Assembly: GCA_010015655.1 (NCBI GenBank)
Contig: ML976674.1
Coordinates: forward strand, 827,028 to 891,027
Origin: Bimuria novae-zelandiae CBS 107.79
Taxonomy: Eukaryota; Ascomycota; Dothideomycetes; Pleosporales; Didymosphaeriaceae
DNA: 64,000 nucleotides
Reading direction: 5' to 3'
The translations under genes and the position numbers were made by a program. Below the pieces are notes generated by a model. It saw nothing but the letters and a program-made list of their open reading frames with translations. It did not search any database and was not told the origin of the DNA. Each line of letters starts with the position of its first letter. Position 1 is the stretch's first letter. Positions 32,822 to 45,039 of this stretch are shown here, piece after piece.

Positions 32822-35759
32822 GGATTATTATAGTTTATTAGCCTATGCTTACGCCTGCCTAAAACGATATTTTTCTCTAAAAAATTAAGATTTTAACGCT
32901 AAGGAGCATTATTCGTATGCCTATTAGGCATATAGTTTAGTATTTTAGTCGTAGAATAGTTTATAACTAGTTACTAAGTAGGTAAAGGTAGTGTTAAGTG
33001 CACGTTAAAAAATTAAGTATCTTTATCTTTTTGTGCTAAGACTCTTTCCCTTAACACTAAACCCTCCTCACCCCTAAGCTACTACTATAATTAAGCCTTA
33101 TCTTACTCTAATTTATTTTCTAGCGTTTGAATTTATTTGTCCAGAATAACGTTGTCGCCTCGATTGTCCAGATTTCCAGCTACTAGGCATAATATGTCAC
33201 AAAATAAAGCGTCTACTATACGCTATATCTCTTTAACTTGCTTAGTAATTACAGAAGCCTTCTTATCCACTCTATGCTTAACTTAGGAGAGAACTCCCCT
33301 ATTAGACGCAGTTAATTACTAGAGTAATATACGCGCTCGCGCTTACCGGGTTGTTAGTAAGTCCTTTACTTTAATATTATCTTTATTTAGCATCTTTAGC
33401 ATATCTAATAGCTTAATAGATCTCGTAATAGCTTGCGCGTTATACCTATCTTTACTACCTTTATAAAAACGACTTAGGTTAAAAACAACGTCTCTTACGC
33501 GAATAACTTAGTCCTTCGTTAGTAGCTAAATCCTAAAGATATTAGTTAAATTATACCCTATAAGATAGCTAATAAGAGCCCTAGACTGCGTCTTTGCAGC
33601 CTTTAGCAAGTGTTTATTTAATACGTATGCTTAATAACTAATAGGCTACATATAGGAGATAATAGGCTTGTGTCTTTAGATAATCTTATATAGAGTTTTT
33701 TAGCCTAACGACCTCGTTGGCGTATGGTTAAGTAAGTACCTTACTATCTTATATATCTTATTCGCTAGCTTCTTACGTAAGTTAGCCTACAACGTTAGCG
33801 CTCTCGCCCTCGTGCTAAGCGTCTTTCTAGCTATTTTAGCGCCGCTGTTCTACTCTAGTGTGTCTAATGCCCGTAGCTCTAAGCGTATTCCTAATTTATT
33901 ATAAAGACTCTTAAACCTAAATCCTTTCTCGTTGTTAGCTTTTATAATAATTACGTCGTAATTAAACTGCCTCTAGATCTGCCAAATTACGCTAAGTAGC
34001 TAAGGACGTAACTCTCTAGCGTTTCTTATCCTAGTTATTTCTACCTTATTCTTTTTAAAGTACTTGTCTACCACATAAGCAGCGTACCTATCGCGATTAT
34101 AGTAGAGCTTTCTATGCTCGCGGATTTATAAAACGTTAATAGTAATATAATAAAACAGGCGCTTTACTATGTCTACTAGCGTACGCCTAGACACTTGCTA
34201 CGTAAGCTTTGCCTCGTAATAAACCTGGTAATTAAGGTCCTATTGCTCGACGTCTATTACTTCAACGCTAACTATATTATCTTATAAGTATTAGATTACC
34301 TCTTTTAATAGATAACCTTATATAGCATAAGCAAGCTTCGCGCTAAGTTTTTAAACAAATTTTAGTATTCTTAATAGTGCTATCCTTATTATAAAGGTAA
34401 ATAATGTTAGCTTCTTTAGTCGCTTGCTTATTTTAACGTTAAGTAACTAGTGGCCCTGCTAGTACTCTAAATAAGTAATTACCCTTAAGCTCCTATATAA
34501 AATATCTTTACTAGAGTTAAAGTAAATGCCTACATCACGATAGCGGCCTAGGCCTATAACGCTTATTAAGAAGCCTAGCATAAAAGCAACGTAAGTAAGT
34601 GCTAAACTCTTAATACTAGATAGTATACAAATAGAGAGGCTAACTTTACCTTAGGCTTCTACTAGAATATAACTTACTCTAGTAGTAATAGTCTTGCTAT
34701 CGTGCTCCTTACGTTGCCTTTCCTAGCCTACTTAGTCCTCTAAGTTAATAATATAAGTATTACTACCTAGGTCTAGAATCTAGCAGTCCTATAAACTGTT
34801 ACCCTCTACGATAGCTGCGACTTCGAGATCTCTAAATAGTAGAGAGTTATTATCTATAAGGACAGCCTTTGCTATAAAATTAGCCGTATAAGTAGCTAAA
34901 GCAGTAGGAGCTTTACCATTATCTACTATAATTATCTCCTTAATATCTATGTTATTACGCTTACGCTATTTGCCTAGGTACTCCTCTACCTTCTCTTTTA
35001 AGCTAGCGTTGTCCTTATAAGCCTTCTTAATACGCTCTTATATAGACTTCTTATCCTTAAAGTCTACGCGCCTGCCTTTAGCATATAGGTTAAGGTAATA
35101 GTAGTTCTCTTACTAGTAGTAAAATCTACATAAGTAGCTCTTACCCTTATCGTTAGAGCTATCCTTATCTAACTCTTAGACAGTCTTTGCTACTTAAAGC
35201 TCTCCTGCTATTACTATAAGTTAAAGGGCCCTAGGTTAAGTTATTTATAAGTAGTTCTTATACGTCGCAATCTTATCTTCTAATAATAAAGTAGTTATCT
35301 AGCTAGTGCGCTATTACTTAAGATAACTTGCTAGCGCAGGCGCTCTATACTCTAGATCTACTACCTTAATAGCTACTAGAAAATCCTCTACTAATTAGTT
35401 ATTTATAATATTTAACAGCGAAACCGCATGCGCTTACCTCGTTATATTAAGCTAGTCCCTTAGCTAAATCTCTATACTCTTGTCCCTTAGTAGCACGCAT
35501 AACTAGCGATACTTCTCTTTTAGTTTACGCTTAATTACGGCTGTCATAAATAATAAGTAGGCCTTAAGGGTAACTAAATATTTATAAGTAGTATCCTTAC
35601 CTTATAGTAAGTATAAGTTGCGTTAATATATAGTGCGCGCTGTCTTAAAGTTAAAGAGAATAAGCGCTCTCTACTAACGCTTAAATACTAAAAGATCTTA
35701 CTTATACCTCTAATATTAGAATTAGTAGCGCGCAAACCTTTTATTATTAAGATCTTACT

Positions 35760-36009
35760 TAGTATAATTTACTAGTATAAGGATTAGTTCCTTATTTGCC
35801 CCTGCGCGTGGTAACGCGTCTTTTAGCTCTAGTAGAGTGGGCGCTGTTAATTACTTTAAATCTGCCTCTGGCACGTTAGGATCTACATACTCCCACAGCC
35901 TATGCTATTGCGCTGTATCTTTACGCAAAAATAACCAAGCTTGCCAGTCCTTAGGCGTCTTAAGGATCACTCCCATCGCTCGGGATGCTGCCTGCAATTC
36001 GGCCGTCAT
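35760..36009 (-). pseudogene. Outer copia gag start
   Basis: On the minus strand from ATG at 36009 the frame reads MTAELQAASRAMGVILKTPK, then DWQAWLFLRKDTAQQHRLWEYVDP in relatives' style (one TAG in place of Gln), APTLLELKDALPRAGANKEL and further. It resembles the N-terminus of fungal copia gag (DUF4219/UBN2-like). The first 170 bases are almost free of RIP and damage increases sharply inward. Confidence 0.7.
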
Positions 36010-36113
36010 CGTAATTGTATAGAGAGGGCAAACAAATGGTATGTGTGAAAGATTAGACAACTAAGAGCGATCACTGACTGCAATAGCTGAGTTGCCCGAC
36101 AAAACACTATGCC

Positions 36114-36124
36114 GGGCTCATAAC
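36114..36124 (-). other. Primer-binding site of the outer copia, complementary to tRNA-Met anticodon arm
   Basis: Directly inside the 5' LTR the plus strand reads GGGCTCATAAC. This is the anticodon-arm sequence (anticodon CAT) of fungal initiator tRNA-Met, so the element RNA carries its complement. Priming by a half-molecule of initiator tRNA-Met is established for Drosophila copia. The match is seen; its use here is inferred. Confidence 0.7.
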
Positions 36125-36320
36125 TGTGAACCAAATAACTCATGTATATCCCCCTCTGCCACTAGAGGTAAGCTATCTCCTATATACCCAGGCGCAAACA
36201 TCCTAGATAACTGGCAAACAGCAAACAAAAGGAAAATAAGCTATCAGCTCGGTGGCAAACATCAAAAACAAACAAAAGGAAAACAAGCCATCAGCTCAGT
36301 GGCAAACATCAAACCTCACA
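36125..36320 (-). repeat. 5' LTR of the outer copia element (196 bp)
   Basis: TGTGA/TCACA ends, followed by TAAGG. It lies 143 bp upstream of the start codon of the membrane-protein gene at 36464 and points away from it. Confidence 0.93.
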
Positions 36321-36463
36321 TAAGGCTCGGCCTGAAGCCCCACGATGCTAGACTTCAAGAAAACCCTAAATTGCTATTCTTCGGCTTTCCAGATCTGAAG
36401 CACAACCGCGTGTGTGTCCACTATACACTTCTCGATCAAAGAATCAGCTGGTTCACAACCACC

Positions 36464-37797
36464 ATGGCTGTTGGAGCATCTACAACACCATGGGTCAGCA
36501 AACAGGTCTTTCTTGTGAGTCTACATCTTTCTGGTTTTCCCCACCACGCGATAAAACAGAGCTCATTGCCATATGGAATGATGTAGGACGGAGAAGCCGT
36601 CGCATCACTCTTCGTTTTCCTGCGCCTCGCAATCCGAGCAAAGTCGTTCCGAAAACTATTCGCCGACGACTTCCTCGTCGTACTCTCATGGGTGTGCAGT
36701 CTAACCTGCTGCGCCATCTGGCAGATAGGATCCCGAGACCTTTACGACCAGTACAAGTTGACAACCGGCGAGCTGATGCCCACGCCAGAGGTCCTAGCAA
36801 GAGAGCGCCGCCTCCTGCATGGAACGGTGGCATTTCTGTGGCTCTACCAGACGTGCATTTTCGGCATCAAAGCGTCATTTTTGGTCTTCTTTAGGAGGCT
36901 AGACAACCATCACGAGGGGCTCCGGAAGAAATGGTATTGGTTCGTCGCTGTTGTAACCCTGATAGGTTACATCACCGCGGCAAGCGCACAGCAGTACAAA
37001 TGCCTCCTGTCGTCTTTTGAGTACATCTTTAGTAAGTATTGGTTTTCTTTGCATTACGGCTAAGCACTAACCACATTTCCACAGCGCAGTGCGCTAATGA
37101 AGCCTCTTTAGCGTCGGAACACAAATTGTTCGCCTACCAGTGCGCAATCGATGTAATCACTGATCTGCTGAGTATGAAATAGTGCGATTCGAACAGTCAT
37201 AGTGCTGAGACATTCTAGTCATCACATATCCGATCATCATGCTCTGGAACGTACGCGTACGTCTGAAGAAGAAGATCGCCCCCATGTCACTATTCTCCCT
37301 CACCGTCATCGTCATGGGAACTTCCATCGTGCGGGTGAGCGTCACGCCTACTGCGCACAGCCAAGTAGATTTAAGCTGGCTATACCTATGGTACAAACTT
37401 GAAATGTCCGTCAGTAAGTGCCCACCTCAAGCAAGCGCCAATCCTACAAAAGGTAGAGTATTCATCCGATGTGATTACAGCTCTTCTCGTGTCCTCCCTC
37501 GCTGCATTCCGGCAGCTCTACGTCACCCAATCGAACAACACTCGTTCTCCACGCGTGAAATCATCCAGTACGAGCAGCGTCCTCAAGCGCCTATTCTCGA
37601 ACGAGCGATCACAAGCCTATGCTGTGGCTGTACCTCCGCCCGTACATCGAGCAAAGACTAGCGAGGAGGATACGCTGCCCTTGAAAACGATTCACGTTAC
37701 GCACTACGTGAGTATATCGAATGCGCCCAGCAGGGACACAATGCAAGATCCGGAGCACGGATACAGAGACTTTCCTTCCTTGCAACACCAGGAGTAA
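36464..37797 (+). CDS. Pth11-type rhodopsin-domain integral membrane protein
   Basis: Five exons fit cleanly: 36464-36514, 36587-37031, 37085-37171, 37219-37413 and 37457-37797, giving 372 residues. It has the seven-helix layout of the fungal rhodopsin-domain family: VASLFVFLRLAIRAKSF followed by the family motif LFADDFLVVLSW, RRLLHGTVAFLWLYQ, FGIKASFLVFFRRL, WYWFVAVVTLIGYI, a Cys-bearing loop (QCANEAS), YQCAIDVITDLLIITYPI, FSLTVIVMGTSIVRV, and a last helix SSDVITALLVSSLAAFRQLY. The tail is Ser/Arg-rich and cytosolic. Members include the Magnaporthe surface sensor Pth11, but most have no known role. Introns are 72, 53, 47 and 43 nt. The exon 5 acceptor GGTAG was chosen because it alone keeps frame. 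The copia insertion at 36320 removed whatever lay more than about 140 bp upstream, so expression may be altered. Confidence 0.88.
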
Positions 37798-38393
37798 CTG
37801 GGTTGGCGGTGAGCTTGGCGGATCATGGGAAGCCATTTGGGCGCTTTAGGAAGGCACCATGAGCGTAGAGCTTGACATTGTCACTGTCTTTGAAGCTGTT
37901 ACATGTTCTCCACATATGTTCGTTCACTTACCATAGAATCGCATCATAGCACAATAGACTGTCCTTCCATACCCTCGCTTCACAAAACCATCCCTTTACC
38001 TTCCCAGGTTGGCATGCACCTTCTTTCGCTACCGCGAAATATGCACTTGATTCGTATAAGCTGCCCATATCATCCCTGACTCAGAAACAGTCGGTCATAG
38101 CCAGAATGAATTACTTATCTACTCGCACATGACCATAGCCCTTGAAACTATCATGCCCATAAAGCGTGTTGTAAAGTCGGTGTGTGAAAGTCGACCCACC
38201 GCACCACACTCTCTCAGGAAGGAAAAAAATAGGTAAAAGAACGTAAGAAGCCAAACACCAACGCCCTTACCACCCCATCCAATCCAATCTTCAAAACGCC
38301 TTCCCACCCGCTCAAATGCTTACCAATCTCATCTCCACCTACATTCGCTCTCCATCTTGCCTTCACACTGCTCCTCCTCGTCGAGAGGGATCT
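37798..38393. other. Intergenic between convergent genes, no gene
   Basis: 3' flanks of the rhodopsin-domain gene (plus) and of the MATH/RING gene (minus). No coding sequence supported. Confidence 0.5.
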
Positions 38394-41300
38394 CTACACC
38401 ACATAATACAACTTCATCGCACTCAACACCCTCCTCCTACAAACCGGACAACTCTCCACCTGCCTCGCACACCCCACACAAGCAACCACATGGCCACAAT
38501 CATAAAACGCCGCCTCCGCCGGCTCCTCCCAGCAAATGCGACACAAGCGCTCTGTCTCCTGCGCGCTCTTCCAATGTGTAACCCCCTCGCCGAACTTCTT
38601 ATCGTTCCGCCACCCGCCCGTGTACGTGTTGCCGGTGGTGGCTTCGACAAAGGTTCCCGTGCCGTGCTGCTGGTTGGCCACCCACTCGCCATCGTACGTG
38701 TCGCCATTCTGGAACGTGTATAAGCCGTGGCCGTGGCGCTGACCTAGGCGGAAAGAACCAGAGTAAGTGGCGCCGGAGTGGTAGATGCGCAAGCCGTGGC
38801 CGTGGCGATGCCCGTTGACGTAGACGCCCTTGTAGTACTGGCTAGAGAAGTAGTTGAAGGTGAAGTGGCCGTTCATGCGGGCGGGGAAGTTGCGTGCGTT
38901 CGCGCGGAACTGGAGGAATTGCTGAAAATCGGCGAACGCTGCACGGTCTGCGAGGGCATTCTTCTGCTCGTCGGTGAGAGGGGGCGCGTAGATGATTACG
39001 GCTGCGTTGTGGAGGTCGTTGGAGGCGAAGGACTTGTTGCGCCGGAGAGCGTGGGCGTGGACAAGGTCTTCTTCCTCCCACCAGTCGAACTTCGTGTCGG
39101 GAAGTTCGAGTAGTTTCTGCACTGTGGAGTCAAGACGTGCTGACTTAAGGACAATGAACGAACCCTTTGGTTCCAGAATCTGCTTCTCTGCGTTGAAATA
39201 TTTTAGGAAAAAGTAGATCTCATCCGGTGGCGGTTCGGGTGTTCGTGGGCGCGGTGCTTCCGCAGGTGGAGGAGTGCGCGGGCGCTCTTGTGCATCCCCG
39301 GGCGGAGGAACGGGCAGATCGGTCGGTGGCGGGGGAAGTGATGCAGAATCCTGTGTGCCTCCCATTTCCGTGTCATCACCAGTATTATTCGGGATGACAA
39401 CGTCCACGACGGGCGGATCGGGCGGCATCGATGCATCGACTTCCACCATGTTTGTGTCGTCACCTTCAGGTGCATTTGTAGGGGGACTTGGTGGTTCTGC
39501 GTCCGCCGGCGGTGAGCTGGCGTGCTGAGGTTCCAATTCTGGTTCATCCGGTTCGCTCATGGGCGTGTCTTCTGCTGCCAGAGGTTGGGTAACTTCTGGT
39601 ACCGGAGCAGCGATGTCATCGTGGACCGGAACGTCTACAGCAGGGGCGGATTCGGCATGTTGTATCTGCTCAGAAGATGTGCCTGATGCTACTTCGGGCC
39701 CTGCTTCAGGCTCAGGGTCTTTTGGAGGCTCAGGCAAGTCGGCAAAGGGGATCACATGAACCCAGAGCCGACGACATCCCCAATCCCCAGAAGAGTTCTG
39801 CAGTTTCCAGTCTTTCAAGTCCGTAGCATAGCGGTTGTAGCTTCCGCTCGAATATTCGATCTTGCCGGTGCTGAGCAGATGAGGAGATGCGAAGGAACCC
39901 TGATAAGTATCGACAAACCAAAACTTCACCTGCCTAGGATCTCGGATATCTTTGACATCCTTAAATGCCGCTGCGATCTTCTCACGAATGTCCTGGCATC
40001 CATCGGTAGCTTTCAACGCGATCGAAGCCGTGAGGCCGGACATGTTTGACTGCCATCTCTCATCAAATGCGTCAAAGTATCCTGGGCCTTCGTGTTGCAG
40101 AAAGACTGCGGAATCGACAATGTGGAACTGGCGCTCTTCGACATCGCCAATCTCTTCATCGGTTTTCTCATTAGTTTTATTCTCGTCCTTTTCCTGAGGC
40201 GCACCCGGGTCCTCCGTCGGTATGGGTATCGGTGGAGGTTGCTCAGAAGCCTTCTGTCTCTCCAGCTCTCGTGTGATCCATTCAGGAACTTCCCACTGCT
40301 CAGACTCAGGTCGGGAGGTGAAAGCAGGTTGTGCCACATCATCACGTACATACATTGCAATGTATGCAACGGAATCGTTGCCAGTTACACGAGTCTTGGC
40401 TTCCTTGCCTTCGTGCGCCGTAACAGCTTGTCTGTGAGTCAGACCTACGACTTTGTTGCCTTCCCTGCTATCTGTGTAGTTGTACCACTTGGAGTCGGGT
40501 CCTTCAGGTCGAAGGATCGGCTGGTAAATACACGACTGGAGGTTTTGCTTATGTACCACAAAGCCGTAGAGCGTATATGCGATGCCTCGGACATTGATAT
40601 GGTCGTCCAATGTAACTTTGTTGAGTACCTTGACGTAAGAGTGGGAGGCGGGATCGAAAACCTGACGCTCTAGCTCTATGGTCAGAAGCTGAGGGAGTGT
40701 GGTACCGGGCTTCAGGAAGTCCGGGGATTGATTGACAGCTTCCTGCATGCTACCCACGCTCACTACTGGTACCCGGTAGCTAGGAACGCCCTTCGTGTAG
40801 TCTCGCTTTGGCCCATAGAGATTGTCAAGAATATCGACGTGAGGTGTCTCCAATAGCTCATCTTCGAGTTTAGTGCGGATATACTCCCAAACCTGCACAA
40901 CGTCAAACTTGTGCAACGGCTCTGGAGGTCCGTACCAGTCTAACGCTTCAAAGATATCCCCAAGATCGACCGGGCCTGCACCAGGCTGTACTTCAGTCCT
41001 GAGCTGGTACAGCACTTTCTGGAAAGCTCCAATGAGCGGTTTTGGCCGGGAGAAGGGTTCCTTCTCACTGTCGAGGACCTCAAAGCGATACAAGAATTGC
41101 CTGAAAGGCTTGAACAGAAGCCATGAAGTGACAGCGGATACAACATTTCCGTCAGGGGACCCGCCATTGTCCCTAAGTGCTACTGATTGTAACCCGGTCA
41201 TTGCAAAGCTGTCCCAGACATTGTCCCCGCTGGGATGTTCCCAGAGGCAGTTCGTCTCGTCTTCAACAATCCTGATATAGCCAGTAAATGCAAGCTTGTC

Positions 41301-42757
41301 GTCCCGAAGAAGTGCCTGTCTGTGGCCACGAATCCGGTGAGAGATGTCGTAATGTGGCCCACAGAATCGTGTCCAGCCCCAATCAGGTGAAGATGTGCAG
41401 AAGCGATGCAAGCAAGTGCGTGAATAGTTGACACGAGGTTCGGAGGGATTGTAGAGGACGACGGAGACTTGTGCCGCTACACTCTTCCGCTTCGGTATTG
41501 ACTTTGACCCAAGAAGAGGCAGGGGCGTATGCTGAAACTCGACCGGTTCTGAAGAAGGGCCATCCTCCACCTTTGACTCCGCAACATCCTCATTCTTCGC
41601 GTCGCTGGCCTCGGCTGCATCCTCTTTCTTCCTCTTGCCCTCGACGCTGAGACACTCCACGTACACACTCAAATAGTCAGAGTCATTGCCCTTGGGGTAG
41701 AATTTTATTCGCCATTGATGACCCCCGATTGTGACAGGCTCCGACTTCATGACCAAATCCCGATTAGGCTTCTCGCGCGTGCCGTTGTAATTATCGATGA
41801 GCCATGTGATCCGACCGCTCTCTGCTGGTGTGTACTCCGGGTCTTCCAACGGCACGAATGCCTTCTTTTCCCAATACTCATGGTCTAGGCCGCTTCGTTC
41901 GGTGCCGGCTTCGATCTCTCTCAGCTCGTCGTCGTCCGGCGCTGAAGTGTCTTCGGCGATAGGATGCCACGGCTGGCCGCCATCATCATCAGACGAGTCG
42001 GTGTCAGTTGGGGCGTTTTCGACGGGCGGGGGTGGTGGAGGCGGTTGCAGGTCCGCTGGCACTGGCGGCTCCGGAGGAGCGTCGTTCGGCTGCGGGTAAC
42101 ATAGTCAGCGAACATCAGTTTCAGGCCTACGGCTGCACCCGGACGTAGAAGACAGATGCCGACACCATATGGACAGTGCCAGCCTGGACGTCGTGTTGGT
42201 GTAAAGTCGGCGTATAAATTAAATATCCCCGGGTAGTACGCAGTATTATAGCATGTAGTACTTACAATGTTGGCCGTGACATTGATCGCATTCTCATTGT
42301 TTCCCTCCGCCTGGTTCGCATCATTTGGCGATGCCGGTGTAACGGCAGGCGCTGGAGGATCGGCTGAGCCGTTTGGGAGTACTATGCCCTGCGCATCGTC
42401 CGAAGTGGTATCCATAGCATCTTCATCCGCTGCAACAGCGGCGACTTCTATAGCGACGTTATTTGCTTGATTGTGATTTGTGGTGTTGGTTGCTTCTGGT
42501 TGGACCCCATCGATCAAACCATCCTGCATGACTGCGTCTTCCCGATCGTGCCGCTGCCCGGCGGCGGGTAGTGTGGTAGACGCGCTCATATCAACGTCTT
42601 CGGCGGTCAGCGGCGGGGGCGGCGAGGAGGCCATTTGAGGCTGTGTGTGGTGTTGCGACTCCACGGGTGATTGCGGGCTCGAGAACGATGGAGAAGAAGA
42701 CGGCGGCTGCCCGAACAATATTGGTGGGGGTGGTGGATGAACGGCGGTCGAGCTCAT
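38394..42757 (-). CDS. MATH - USP-like (catalytically degenerate) - UBL - MORN - RING protein
   Basis: Two exons (42757-42266 and 42089-38394; intron 176 nt) encode 1395 residues. Domains in order: disordered Pro/Asp-rich N-terminus (1-250); MATH domain (about 256-440, ITWLIDNYNGTREK, GHQWRIKFYPKGN, LSVYVECLS); a USP/peptidase-C19-like region (about 445-745, TGLQSVAL, LPQLLTIELERQVFDPASHS, LYGFVVHKQN, KWYNYTDSREG, SVAYIAMYVRDD); an unassigned globular block (about 810-930); a Pro-rich linker; a USP7-type ubiquitin-like block (about 1121-1215, IYFFLKYFNAEKQILEPKGS); four MORN repeats (about 1238-1330, YKGVYVNGHRHGHG, YDGEWVANQQHGTG); and a C-terminal C3HC4 RING (CRICWEEP, DCGH, CVGC, CPVC). 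MATH-USP-UBL is the layout of USP7/Ubp21, but no Cys box or GGHY box is present, so the USP part is probably inactive and the RING supplies E3 ligase activity. Some fungal proteins have been named MATH and UCH domain proteins. Function is inferred. Confidence 0.85.
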
Positions 42758-43794
42758 GGCTGCGGCGGGAATCTAAACGGCGCGTGCATAGGTGAGAGGC
42801 GTGAGGCAGCTGCGAGGCGTTAGTGATTGCGTGATGGCTGATGGTGAGTGACGAGAGCTTCGTGATGATAGGCCCGCGTTGCCTTGGTATGTGTGATACA
42901 GCGGCCGCCGAATATACGCATATCATTGTAGGTCCGAGGCACCGTATTGCGTATAGGCGGCCTCTACTTAATACCAGGTAACACAAAGCGTGCTTGGACT
43001 CTCTCTCACCGAGACGGATGAGCTGACCTAGACTTGGAAAGGCGACAACGTTTCCAACGTGAGCAAGACAACTAACTCGGGTTCTACTGCTCAGCGACGA
43101 TGTGAGATGGGTAGCTGGCAGCTAGAGCAAGCTAAGCTTATCGGTGAAGCTTTATCGATAATGAATCGGGGCAGTCTCTCTATATGTGGATGATGTGTGC
43201 ACGTAGGTATGACAGACTACGAGAATAAAGTCTCGAATCCGACGACAACTTTCGCGGCTGTGAGGCGTGGCTGGGCTTGGACGTGTAAGGCTGGACCTTG
43301 TGCACATGCTGGCAGCTGCCTGGACCATTTATACGGCGGGCGGTGAGTGAGGCTGCTGCACCATTGCGATTAGCGCTTCCCCACGCGATCCGTTTCCGCG
43401 TTCCTACACTTGTCTGTCGTTGGCGAGGACCGCCCTCGAGCATCACCAGTGAGCCCTTCTACCCCCAATTTTTTTCATTGAGCTTGCCGTCACTAGTATC
43501 GCAGATGGCGCAGCCATCAGCAGATGAGTCGCACAGCTGGAGGCAGAGCACTTCCAGCGCGAAGGTAGCTAGGCTGCAACACGCCAGGGAGCTCCTAGTG
43601 TGAAGACAGCCACGCATCCCTGTAGCACGTCTGGCTTTACCTGCACCTCACCTCCGCTCACGACTCGTGCTGATACTGTCAGATGGCGTGGCCGACGTAT
43701 CTCGATTTAAAATCGTATGAACAACTTGATGCCTAGCTGAAAAAGTTGTGGTCATTGCTCTAGTCGTTCCATTCTGTCCACCACGCAATCTTCC
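42758..43794. other. Intergenic: promoter of the MATH/RING gene and 3' flank of DHS, no gene
   Basis: About 1 kb of normal composition. Small frames on both strands lack domains or splice structure. A longer 5' UTR for the MATH/RING gene is likely within 42758-43000. Confidence 0.5.
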
Positions 43795-45039
43795 TCAACT
43801 CGCCGGCTCATCCGCTTTCCCTTTCGCAAATGTCGCCGCCACAATCAACGGGAATGCTATTGTCGCCTCCGCGTATACCTTGACACTATCGCCATCCACT
43901 TTGATCTTACCCCAACTGACTGCCTCGTCCGGCCGCGCCCCAGCGTCGCTTCCATCGAACTCCTGCGCCGTGTTAATGTAGACGGCGCTCTCTGCGCCAT
44001 TGCGCATCAGATTCGCATTCGCAATGTGGTGCTTGACTAGGCCGCCACCCAAGATGATCATTCCGGTCCTCTTCGCTCGCACAGCGATGGTGTTTATCTT
44101 GCGGATATCCTCTACGATGTCTACGCGTAGCTGCTCGGGCGACGACTTGAAAGTGTGGAAGTAGAGCATGTCCCCGAGGCTGCCGTCTGTTAATGCTGGA
44201 CAAAAGACCGGGATGTCGTTCTTCCATGCCCAGTAGTATACTGATTGCTCGTTGTTGATCTCTTTGCCCAAGCGATTGATCACCTTGCTTGGGGTCCAAT
44301 GGATGGGCTCGTCGGTCTTTTTGCTCTCTTCTTGCTCCGCCAACATCTGGTCCAGTATCGGTAGGACCCAATCCTCAAACGCGCAATAGTTGTTATTCGG
44401 AACCACAAGGTTTCCTATCCGATTCAGACCTTTCGCACGTAAGCTGGCACCGGGCGTTGAGAAAGCGCCCAGATAGGTCGGCCCCAGGCACTTGATGAAG
44501 TCCTCTTCGACGCCGCCAGCTGTCGTGACGATTGCAGAAACGTGTTTGTGCTGTACCAGGTAACGCAGCGTCTCTCTTAAGCCAGATGATACCAGGTTCG
44601 ACGTGTACCCCAGAAATACAGTCGTGCCCTCGCCTGTTTCGGCATCCTTCCACGTACGCTGTCACTGTTAGAAAGAAACATTAGGTGCATAACCCAAGGC
44701 TGGCTAAGCATGCCACATCCGGCTAAATTGTTTCGCAAGAGCGCAGCAGCCGGGAACCGCCCGCAGCTCCACAGACAAGGATCTCCATGCGCCATCGGAA
44801 AGGCCACTTACCATGTCATTGACAATGCGCACCGCCTCGCCGATCGCAGTTGCCTGGAAGCCCATGCGCGAATATCCTGCCACCAGCTCCTCGACTGTGA
44901 TGCTGCGCTGCCCATAGTTGTTGAAATCGACGCCCTGCACCTCCCTCGCATCTGCTGGCACCGGCTCGGACGGTTTCAAGACCGCATCGGTGGCGCCGGC
45001 TGGGGCCTGTGACGTCGCCTCCTGATTGGCCGGGGTCAT
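43795..45039 (-). CDS. DHS1: Deoxyhypusine synthase
   Basis: It transfers an aminobutyl group from spermidine to one lysine of eIF5A using NAD, the first step of hypusine formation. Two exons (45039-44812, 44658-43795) give 363 residues, close to the human enzyme. The intron runs from GTAAGT to the acceptor TGACAG, joining VRIVNDM to [11 protein letters not shown], as in family members. Seen motifs: [73 protein letters not shown], and the active-site block [20 protein letters not shown] with catalytic Lys near residue 285, then [20 protein letters not shown]. The ATG at 45039 was chosen; the in-frame triplets upstream lack ATG. Single-copy essential gene, divergent from the SANT gene. Confidence 0.96.

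Larger units (their letters stand above)
25537..36320 (-). mobile_element. Ty1/copia retrotransposon (minus strand) with nested copia element
   Basis: Two 196-bp LTRs (25537-25732 and 36125-36320) begin TGTGAACC, end CCTCACA and are flanked by TAAGG at 25532-25536 and 36321-36325. Removing the nested 5209-bp copia and its GGATT leaves about 5570 bp, a normal full copia length. The element reads right to left: LTR, primer-binding site, gag start at 36009, integrase region, then RT and RNase H at about 27560-25800, purine tract GAGGGGGTG, LTR. The middle is heavily RIP-mutated; the LTRs and about 250 bp at the 5' end are nearly clean. LTR differences are mainly C/T, including three in the last 40 bases. 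Not active. Confidence 0.93.
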
